In this document: piece after piece, positions 1 to 5,320 of the stretch
Numbering within the stretch: the first letter of the stretch is position 1
Layout of the letters: each line of letters begins with the position of its first letter
DNA from: Mucilaginibacter sp.
Lineage (GTDB): Bacteria; Bacteroidota; Bacteroidia; Sphingobacteriales; Sphingobacteriaceae
Length of the DNA stretch: 5,320 nucleotides
Assembly: GCA_025934475.1 (NCBI GenBank)
Contig: JAICXZ010000290.1
Coordinates: 1 to 5,320 of the forward strand
Direction of reading: 5' to 3'
Notes under the pieces: generated by a model
The model's database searches: none
The model's input: the letters and a program-made list of their open reading frames with translations, nothing else
Told to the model about the DNA's origin: nothing
Position numbers and translations under genes: made by a program

Positions 1-192
1 TTCCGCAATAACGCCTGGTTTTTCTCCGTCTTGCGTAATGAAGTTATGTGAATGAGGTGTTTGCCGGTTACAAGGCAAACCGCTGTCAATGATTAAAACA
101 TTTCTTAATGCTCGTCCCAAAGCCATTGCTGCCGAAAGTCCTGCATAGCTTCCGCCCACTATGATTACGTCAAAATTTTTGTTATCTGTCAT
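1..192 (-). CDS. FAD/NAD(P)-dependent oxidoreductase, thioredoxin-reductase-like, N-terminal part (cut by left edge)
   Basis: The frame opens with ATG at 192-190 and stays open for 64 codons to the left edge, so the C-terminus is missing. Residues 8-18 (DVIIVGGSYAG) form a first beta strand and a dinucleotide-binding loop, here GGSYAG, in which the middle Gly of the usual GxGxxG is Ser. The helix LSAAMALGRA follows, then a second strand ending in Asp37 (VLIID), the position that normally holds the FAD ribose. The segment CNRQTPHSHNFITQDG (41-56) resembles the small soluble thioredoxin-reductase-like flavoproteins common in Bacteroidota and Firmicutes. Any redox-active CxxC would lie beyond the edge, so true thioredoxin reductase activity cannot be judged. 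The start has no clear Shine-Dalgarno, only an AT-rich leader, as is common in this phylum. It lies 105 bases downstream of the pump gene on the same strand, and its visible part is 43% G+C (82/192). Family assignment is firm; substrate and any link to efflux are unknown. Confidence 0.85.
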   Translation of the reverse strand, partial: MTDNKNFDVIIVGGSYAGLSAAMALGRALRNVLIIDSGLPCNRQTPHSHNFITQDGEKPGVIAE

Positions 193-297
193 TTCGTTAA
201 AATTTAAAAAAGCTGTTAATGGAAAGGTAAAGCTAAAACTGATAAAGCAGGTCCCCCTTGTTTAATTAGTTCTCGTCTTGATATTTTTTCGTTTCAG
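193..297. other. AT-rich intergenic gap between pump gene and oxidoreductase gene
   Basis: These 105 bases are about 31% G+C (33/105), clearly poorer than the flanking genes. Read on the minus strand, no stem-loop followed by a T-run is evident after the pump stop codon, so I cannot place a terminator. The best promoter-like element is TAGCTTTA at 235-228, one base off the Bacteroidota -7 consensus TAnnTTTG, but no matching TTTG-type upstream box is seen at the usual distance. A run of five G (minus strand, 256-252) stands out in the AT-rich context without a recognisable role. The gap may hold a promoter for the oxidoreductase, or may simply be transcribed through. Confidence 0.5.
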
Positions 298-3200
298 TCA
301 ATTGTTTTTTAGATGTGTGTCACTTTCCAAATGTGGCGGAATCAATTTGTACATTACAGGGGTTACTATACGCGACAGTATAGTTGAACTGATCAGGCCG
401 CCTATTAATACAATCGCTAACGGTGCTATCAAGGGATTGGGGTTCAAGGCAATTGGAAGCAAGCCGCAAATAGCAGTGATGGATGTCAATACCACCGGCA
501 GGAAGCGGGTTTCTCCTGCCATCGCAATCGCTTCATCAATGCTATGGCCCTCGGCACGCAGCTGATTGGTAAAATCAACCAGCAATAGCGAGTTTTTAAC
601 CTGTATGCCTGACAGACCTATAAAACCAATAATGGATACCATTGACATTGGGTTGCCGGTCATGAGTAACAGTACCACGCCACCCAGTATGCCTAATGGT
701 ATGATCGACAGCACGATGATAATCCCTTTAAACGTTTTGAACTGCAGCAACAGCACACCGACGAAAAGAAACGTGCTCAGGATGATCACCGAAAGAAAGT
801 TACCGCCTAATGCATCGCCTTCCGATTCCGCTTCTCCTGACAGCTTATAATAATACCCTGGCGGCATTTTTATTTTATTAAGCTCCGGAACAACTTGTTT
901 CAGTATATCGTTGGCCAATACATTGTCTTTGGTTAATGAGGTGACTTTTGCAAAGCGCGATTTATTGAAATGGTTGATCGCCGTAGGGGATGTTTCAAAA
1001 GAAATGGTCGCAATCTGGCTAACCAGTACCGGAGTGCCCTGAATGTTATTTACATACAGGTTTTTAAAGGCATCAAGATTCGAAAATTTTTCTCTCGGAA
1101 GAGTAATGACAACGTTTCGTGAATCACCCCGGTCGTCAATATAATCCCCGACGGTTAATCCTGCTACTGCCATCCGGATCACTTTGTCAATGTCGCTCGT
1201 CAGGACGCCCAGGGTGCGCGCTTTCTCTTTATCGATTTTTATTTTGACATCCGATTTGTAGGTATTTAGTTCATTATAGACATAAAACGTACCGGGATTT
1301 TTCTTCAGTATATCTTCGACCTGGAAAGAGAGCTCACGCAGCTTTTCCTGGTCGTCCCCAAACACCCTGACTACGATATTCGCTTCAATCGGCGTTCCCT
1401 GTTCAAAATCTTTTACTTCGATCCGCGCATAAGGAAAGTCTTTGAATTTCTGCCTGAGTTGTTTAATCAGATCTGTTTTCGATTTTGGACTTGCCTCTTC
1501 GTCCAGTTGAACAAATACCTGTGCAAAATCAGGCTTTACATCCTGCTGGTGTACATTGTAATAGATCTGTGGATTGCCTTTGCCCACGTTAGATGTGTAA
1601 TAGACTATCTCTTTATGTTTCTTCAGTTCACCTTCTACCAGCCTGGTCACCCGGTCGCTTTCGGGAATATCCGCCTGCAGGGGCAGTTTGATATTGATCA
1701 GGAACATCGGTTTTTCAGAGGTCGGAAAAAGCTTAAAGCCTGTTTGTGTAAATAAGAAAAAAGCAAGTCCGCTTAGGGCCAATGAGATCCCAATGGTGGC
1801 TTTAGGCCATTTTAAGGCAAGCGGCATTACCCGGGCATAAGAGCTGGTCAGGAAACGTTGCAGGTGCTTTAAAAAAAAGTTACCCTCGCCATGTGTATGG
1901 GTTTTGAGCATCCGGCTGCCCAGGAAGGGAACAAGTGTTAATGCCACGATCATAGAAGCCAATACGCTGGTCATCACGGCCATCGGCAGGCAGCGGATAA
2001 ATTCACCGGCCATATCGGGCAAAAAGGCAAGCGGCAGGAAGGCGATAACCAATGTAGCCGTACAGCCTACAACCGCTATCCCGATCTGTTGCGTACCTTT
2101 CAGGATAGCGTCCTTTCGCGAATGCCCCTCGCGGAGCCACCGCTCAATGTTCTCTACCACCACGATACTGTCATCCACCAGCAGTCCCAATGCCACCACA
2201 AGCCCTACGATACTGAGCTGATTTAAGGAATATCCCAGTAAATTCATGGCAATCAGGCCCAGGGCAAGAGAAAGCGGGATGGAGATCATCACGATCAGGG
2301 ATGCTCTGAATCCCAAAGGCAGCAAAGTAATGATCACCAAAACGATGGCCAAACCAAAGTCGAATCCCAGGTGGCCCAAACGCTCGGATACCATGTTAGC
2401 CTGATCGAAGTTTTTGACCATGCGAATATTATTCGGCAAGCTTTTAGAAAATTCGTCCAGTACCGGCAAAAACTCTTTCTGTGCGCTGGTGATATTCACA
2501 TTGGCTTTCATGCCGGCCGTAACCAGCACACAACGGTGCCCGTTCAAACGGGTAATATGGTCGACCGTTCCGTCCTTGTAGCTCACATCGGCCACATCTT
2601 TTAAGTAGATGATCTTCCCGTTGCCATTATAAATAACGGTATTGGCGACATCTTCGACAGTTCTCAACTTGCCGCTGGTCTTTACATTGAATACTTTACT
2701 CTCCAGGTTGATGCTGCCCCCGGGGATATCTACAGCTTCGCTCTGTAAGCTGCCAATCACTACGTTGAGTGGTATTTTTAACTGGGCGAGTTTGTCGAGC
2801 TGCATATCGATCCGGATTTCCTGCTCCGGCATCCCGAAATATTTAACATCCTTCAGATTGGTGATCTTCTCCAGCCGCGTTTTCAAAATATCCGCTTCAT
2901 CTCTGAGTAATTTGCCGGAGGCGTTGTCAGAAACCAATGCCACTTGCAGCACCTTTACATCCGTGGAGGAAATCTTTTCTGTTTTGATCAAATAAATATC
3001 CTTTGGAAGTTCACTGTTTTTCAAGGCATTTATTTCGGTGGATATTTCCTGGTACTTATTGTCGATATCCACACCGTATTTAAACTTAGGCTGAATTACC
3101 GCAACGCCATCCTCTACCGTGGTCAGGATTTTTTCGATGTTTTCCAGTCCATAGATCTTATTCTCAATGGGTTTTACAACCTGTTCTTCCATATCTTTAG

Positions 3201-3366
3201 GACTGGTACCCGGATAAATCACGGTGATCAGATATTGCGGTGGGTGGGTGGTCGGATCTTCCGACCGTGGCATGGTAAACAGTGTCAGCACGCCGACTAC
3301 GGCGACTAATAAAAATATGATGAGCGTGAACTGATAGTTCTTAACCGCAAAATTTGTAATCTTCAT
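298..3366 (-). CDS. RND efflux pump, inner-membrane permease subunit (HAE1/AcrB-like class)
   Basis: This 1022-residue protein has the usual length and two-fold architecture of an RND drug/proton antiporter, the inner-membrane engine of a tripartite efflux system. A first membrane helix (about 13-31) precedes a large periplasmic porter/docking loop (about 32-333). Five helices follow (about 334-482), then TM7 (about 522-541), a second periplasmic loop (about 545-855) and five C-terminal helices (about 857-1005). The proton-relay residues of AcrB are all placeable: Asp398-Asp399 in GLLVDDSIVVVEN (AcrB D407/D408), Lys924 in GIQVKNSLLLVDF (K940), Arg954 and Thr961 in RFLPVVLT (R971/T978). VDD in TM4 and Lys in TM10 argue against the CusA-type metal-efflux class. 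Phe177 in VKYFG aligns with AcrB F178, but the AcrB Phe-rich switch loop is not recognisable near 590-605. The start ATG is four bases after the adaptor stop, with AGGTAAGG just upstream acting as a plausible weak ribosome site. Substrate is unknown; a biocide or multidrug pump of the TriC/MexK kind is a guess. Confidence 0.96.
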   Translation of the reverse strand: MKITNFAVKNYQFTLIIFLLVAVVGVLTLFTMPRSEDPTTHPPQYLITVIYPGTSPKDMEEQVVKPIENKIYGLENIEKILTTVEDGVAVIQPKFKYGVDIDNKYQEISTEINALKNSELPKDIYLIKTEKISSTDVKVLQVALVSDNASGKLLRDEADILKTRLEKITNLKDVKYFGMPEQEIRIDMQLDKLAQLKIPLNVVIGSLQSEAVDIPGGSINLESKVFNVKTSGKLRTVEDVANTVIYNGNGKIIYLKDVADVSYKDGTVDHITRLNGHRCVLVTAGMKANVNITSAQKEFLPVLDEFSKSLPNNIRMVKNFDQANMVSERLGHLGFDFGLAIVLVIITLLPLGFRASLIVMISIPLSLALGLIAMNLLGYSLNQLSIVGLVVALGLLVDDSIVVVENIERWLREGHSRKDAILKGTQQIGIAVVGCTATLVIAFLPLAFLPDMAGEFIRCLPMAVMTSVLASMIVALTLVPFLGSRMLKTHTHGEGNFFLKHLQRFLTSSYARVMPLALKWPKATIGISLALSGLAFFLFTQTGFKLFPTSEKPMFLINIKLPLQADIPESDRVTRLVEGELKKHKEIVYYTSNVGKGNPQIYYNVHQQDVKPDFAQVFVQLDEEASPKSKTDLIKQLRQKFKDFPYARIEVKDFEQGTPIEANIVVRVFGDDQEKLRELSFQVEDILKKNPGTFYVYNELNTYKSDVKIKIDKEKARTLGVLTSDIDKVIRMAVAGLTVGDYIDDRGDSRNVVITLPREKFSNLDAFKNLYVNNIQGTPVLVSQIATISFETSPTAINHFNKSRFAKVTSLTKDNVLANDILKQVVPELNKIKMPPGYYYKLSGEAESEGDALGGNFLSVIILSTFLFVGVLLLQFKTFKGIIIVLSIIPLGILGGVVLLLMTGNPMSMVSIIGFIGLSGIQVKNSLLLVDFTNQLRAEGHSIDEAIAMAGETRFLPVVLTSITAICGLLPIALNPNPLIAPLAIVLIGGLISSTILSRIVTPVMYKLIPPHLESDTHLKNN

Positions 3367-3378
3367 GGCCTTACCTGA
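3367..3378 (-). promoter_or_regulatory. Adaptor stop / pump start junction with Shine-Dalgarno-like AGGTAAGG
   Basis: On the minus strand the adaptor's last codon and its TAA stop are embedded in AGGTAAGG, which sits two bases before the pump ATG. Only four bases separate stop and start. AGG-type purine tracts here are the only Shine-Dalgarno-like sequence at any start in the window. The arrangement suggests ribosomes ending the adaptor re-initiate directly on the pump (translational coupling), which is inference from spacing. Confidence 0.5.
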
Positions 3379-4423
3379 TAATTTTAATGATTGACTGTTC
3401 GTTGAGATAGGCGCTGTTCGAGATCACGATCTGGTCTATTCCTTCGAGTTTATCTTTGAGGTAAACTTCCTGGTTATCGAATTTTGAAATCGTCACCGGA
3501 ACTTTTTTGACTCTATCCGCACCTATTGTTGTAAATACAAATCCCTTGGTGCCATCGGCTTCAACCAGTGAACCATAAGGAATGGCCATTACATTTTCGC
3601 CCCGGCTGGTCGCGATTTCTGCTTTACCAAACATGCCTACTGCAGGTTTTACACCGTTTAGTTTAAGCTTCAGTTCTACCTGGAAAGAGCCAAGCGCCTG
3701 GTCTGCGACCTGCGATTTTCGAAATACTACTGCATCAAATTGTCTGCCGGCATAACCGTCCAGCGCTACCTTCGCCGTTTGGCCGGTCCTGATAACGGCC
3801 CATTCAAGGTCGGTAACTCCCACTTTCAGGGTATAGCTATTGTGTTGCTCAGTCGAGTTAATGAGCAGCACCGGCATTCCGGGAGCAATAACCTCGCCTT
3901 CATTCGCAATTTTTTTACTTACAAAGCCATCGGTTGCTGCGTATATCTTTGAATAACGCTCGTTGAATGCAGTGGCCTCACGGCCTTTGCGGGCAACATC
4001 CAAAGCGGTTTTGGTATTCTGTAATTGCTCCAACGTAAAAACGCTGTCTTTATAAAGGTTGACGGCACGGGCATAGTCCCGCTCCGCCTTCTCGACACCC
4101 AGACTGGACTGGGCGAGGCCGGCTGATATTTCGGTGGAATTCAATGTAGCCAGCAACTGGCCTTTTTTAAAAAACTGGCCTTCTTCTACGAAGATGCGGC
4201 TGATGACACCACCTATTTTAAACGAGTATTTAGCCTCGTCCTCTGTACTTACCAAACCTGTAGCCCTGATGTGGCCAGGTATTTCCAACATGGATACAGA
4301 GGAAACCTTAACAGGAATGATATCGGGTTCCCCAAGTGCATTTTTGGCTTTTTGCTCATGTTTGCAGGACGCTAACAGAAGCACGGTGATAACCAAACCG
4401 GAGAGTAATTGAATTTTTTTCAT
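3371..4423 (-). CDS. RND efflux periplasmic adaptor subunit (membrane fusion protein), lipoprotein
   Basis: This is the periplasmic adaptor (HlyD/AcrA-type) that links the pump to the outer-membrane channel. I choose the ATG at 4423-4421, giving 350 residues. It yields a textbook lipoprotein signal: MKK, a hydrophobic stretch, then the lipobox LASC with Cys20 as the predicted lipidation site. An in-frame ATG at 4456 would add 11 residues (MPVSLFNNQNI) before the signal and overlap the upstream gene, so it is less likely. After a short linker come the first lipoyl half-motif (about 66-100, GGVISRIFVEEGQFFKKGQLLATL) and a short coiled-coil hairpin (about 101-153). The second lipoyl half (about 156-190, YAATDGFVSKKIANEGEVIAPG), a beta-barrel (about 198-275) and the membrane-proximal domain (about 276-350) follow. 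Residues after Cys20 (KHEQ) lack the acidic cluster of Bacteroidota surface-export signals, consistent with staying in the periplasm. It starts 10 bases after the TolC-like stop, with no clear Shine-Dalgarno. Confidence 0.94.
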   Translation of the reverse strand: MKKIQLLSGLVITVLLLASCKHEQKAKNALGEPDIIPVKVSSVSMLEIPGHIRATGLVSTEDEAKYSFKIGGVISRIFVEEGQFFKKGQLLATLNSTEISAGLAQSSLGVEKAERDYARAVNLYKDSVFTLEQLQNTKTALDVARKGREATAFNERYSKIYAATDGFVSKKIANEGEVIAPGMPVLLINSTEQHNSYTLKVGVTDLEWAVIRTGQTAKVALDGYAGRQFDAVVFRKSQVADQALGSFQVELKLKLNGVKPAVGMFGKAEIATSRGENVMAIPYGSLVEADGTKGFVFTTIGADRVKKVPVTISKFDNQEVYLKDKLEGIDQIVISNSAYLNEQSIIKIIR

Positions 4424-4433
4424 GATGTTTTGA

Positions 4434-5320
4434 TTATTGAATAGTGAAACTGGCATTGGCCCGCTCGATGGCTGTATTGGCGATCCAGGTGTCGAACAGG
4501 GCTATATTGGCATGCAACTGAGCATCGATCAATTGATTCTGGGCATCCAGCAGTTCTATATAAATAGCCATTCCCTGTTTATATAATTTCAGCATATCGC
4601 TGTAATAGGTCTGGCTGGCTTTTAGCTGGGATTGTGCTGCATTGTATTGGGCGATTGTGCTTTGCATATCAGCCTGCCGGACCTTAAGCTCGGTAAGCAA
4701 TTGCTGCTGTACGTAATCGGTCTGAGAGGCGATGGCCTCGCGGTCTGCAATCGTTTGTTTGATCCGATAGCTGTTTTTTCCAGATGAGAACAGGTTCCAT
4801 TCCAGGGAGATGCCAAATAAATAATAACGGCTCTGGTTATTGAACTTCCAATCAAATGCTTGTGAGCCGAGATCGACGGAGGTGCCTACTTTCGGAATAA
4901 GATATGATTTGGCAAGGCCATTCAGGTTGCCGTTAATGTCTTTTGCTATCCGGAGCTTGGCTAATTCCTCCCGGCCGCCGACATCATTGCCCAACAGCTG
5001 ATCTTGCGCAGGCAAAGCAGTTATAGAATCCGATTGTATACTGTCCGTAAGTGGGCGGTTTAGCAAAAAGTTAAAATAGTAACGGGCAGACTCGGCGGTT
5101 TTCTTTGCCGAAATAAGCGAGGCATAGATCCTGGAAACTTCATTCTGGCTCCGGATAACGGCTGTTCGGTTCACTTTACTATTATCGAACAGCTTGGTGT
5201 TGACCCGCCGTCCCTCTTCAACCAGTCTCAAGGATGATTCACAGATGCTGGTGGCATTGATAGCTTTCAGATAGTTATAATAAGCTGTCTTGATGTCTTT
5301 AACCAGTTCGCGTTTGTAAA
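4434..5320 (-). CDS. TolC-family outer-membrane efflux protein, C-terminal part (cut by right edge)
   Basis: The reading frame is open from the right edge (first full codon 5318-5316) to the TAA at 4436-4434, giving 294 visible residues. Family members usually have about 420-480, so the signal peptide and the first part are outside the window. A start at 5231 would be a TTG in mid-helix. The frame clearly continues upstream with VKDIKTAYYNYLKA, a typical TolC helix, so it is not a real start. Visible parts are long amphipathic helices rich in Ala, Gln and Leu (about 1-85), a variable linker, and a beta-strand region (about 139-181, including YYLFGISLEWNLFSSGKNSYR) marking the second structural repeat. 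The last long hairpin contains the characteristic LLDAQNQLIDAQ (about 256-267), and the chain ends SFTIQ. The protein forms a trimeric channel through the outer membrane and periplasm. It is the first visible gene of the operon; promoter and any regulator lie beyond the edge. Confidence 0.93.
   Translation of the reverse strand, partial: YKRELVKDIKTAYYNYLKAINATSICESSLRLVEEGRRVNTKLFDNSKVNRTAVIRSQNEVSRIYASLISAKKTAESARYYFNFLLNRPLTDSIQSDSITALPAQDQLLGNDVGGREELAKLRIAKDINGNLNGLAKSYLIPKVGTSVDLGSQAFDWKFNNQSRYYLFGISLEWNLFSSGKNSYRIKQTIADREAIASQTDYVQQQLLTELKVRQADMQSTIAQYNAAQSQLKASQTYYSDMLKLYKQGMAIYIELLDAQNQLIDAQLHANIALFDTWIANTAIERANASFTIQ

Larger units (their letters stand above)
298..5320 (-). other. 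Tripartite RND efflux operon (outer-membrane factor, adaptor, pump), 5' end outside window
   Basis: Three minus-strand genes lie in the order TolC-like channel, lipoprotein adaptor, RND pump, with gaps of 10 and 4 bases. All three components of one efflux machine are therefore likely made from one message in a coupled way. Outer-membrane-factor-first order is frequent in Bacteroidota efflux operons, whereas Proteobacterial systems usually put the adaptor first. No promoter, operator or regulator gene can be seen, because the upstream end is cut off. Confidence 0.85.

Noticed and set aside
228..235. TAGCTTTA as a Bacteroidota -7 promoter element for the oxidoreductase
   Set aside because: It matches TAnnTTTG in all but the last base, but I see no TTTG-type -33 box at the expected spacing. 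Near matches are expected by chance in a 31% G+C gap, so it is mentioned in the gap entry but not called as a promoter.
211..235. AGCT repeats flanking a short spacer, as a possible terminator stem
   Set aside because: The pairing is only four bases of a self-complementary word, too weak for an intrinsic terminator.
298..3366. Heavy-metal (CusA/CzcA-type) RND pump assignment
   Set aside because: TM4 carries the VDD motif and TM10 a Lys at the relay position, both typical of HAE1 multidrug pumps. The Asp/Glu pattern of metal-efflux RND proteins was not seen.
278..4412. Nine plus-strand open frames of 70-121 codons (for example 278-565, 566-850, 1904-2221, 2642-2995, 2944-3309, 4134-4412)
   Set aside because: All but the first few bases of the first one lie antisense to strongly supported minus-strand pump and adaptor genes. 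Their translations show no recognisable domain and none has a convincing ribosome site. They are shadow frames.
4622..4855. A 77-codon minus-strand frame inside the TolC-like gene
   Set aside because: It overlaps the well-supported TolC frame in another phase, and its translation shows no family features and looks like out-of-frame sequence.
1..5320. A new defence, mobile or RNA-based system
   Set aside because: I saw no CRISPR-like repeats, transposase, integrase, tRNA or rRNA sequence, inverted-repeat ends or toxin-antitoxin-like small genes. Apart from one 105-base gap and two junctions of 4 and 10 bases, the window is filled by known efflux and oxidoreductase families.

Overview
The window looks like chromosomal DNA from a Bacteroidota bacterium, possibly a Sphingobacteriaceae-type genome such as Pedobacter or Mucilaginibacter. 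This is inference from four things: G+C by eye in the mid-40s percent, weak or absent Shine-Dalgarno sequences, an efflux operon ordered outer-membrane factor, lipoprotein adaptor, pump, and the style of the proteins. No taxonomic marker gene is present.

Every gene I can support is on the minus strand, so the biological order runs right to left. At the right edge (5320 down to 4434) is the C-terminal part of a TolC-family outer-membrane efflux protein whose 5' end lies outside the window. Ten bases later comes a periplasmic adaptor (membrane fusion) lipoprotein at 4423-3371. Four bases after that comes a full-length RND inner-membrane pump of the HAE1 (AcrB-like) class at 3366-298. After a 105-base AT-rich gap with no clear terminator or promoter, the N-terminal 64 residues of a FAD/NAD(P)-dependent, thioredoxin-reductase-like oxidoreductase begin at 192 and run off the left edge.

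Together the three right-hand genes encode one complete tripartite efflux machine. The RND pump uses the proton gradient, and all five proton-relay residues known from AcrB can be placed by motif alignment. The lipid-anchored adaptor bridges the periplasm, and the TolC-like channel crosses the outer membrane. Tight spacing indicates one transcript with translational coupling. The substrate cannot be read from the sequence. The pump is clearly of the multidrug/amphiphile class rather than the heavy-metal class, but its distal-pocket loop does not look like the Phe-rich AcrB version. The oxidoreductase may be a separate transcription unit.

I found no RNA genes, mobile elements, CRISPR arrays or clear repeats. 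The window reads as an ordinary efflux locus rather than a new system. The most useful corrections are the adaptor start site, the extension of the TolC frame to the window edge, and the partial oxidoreductase at the left edge.
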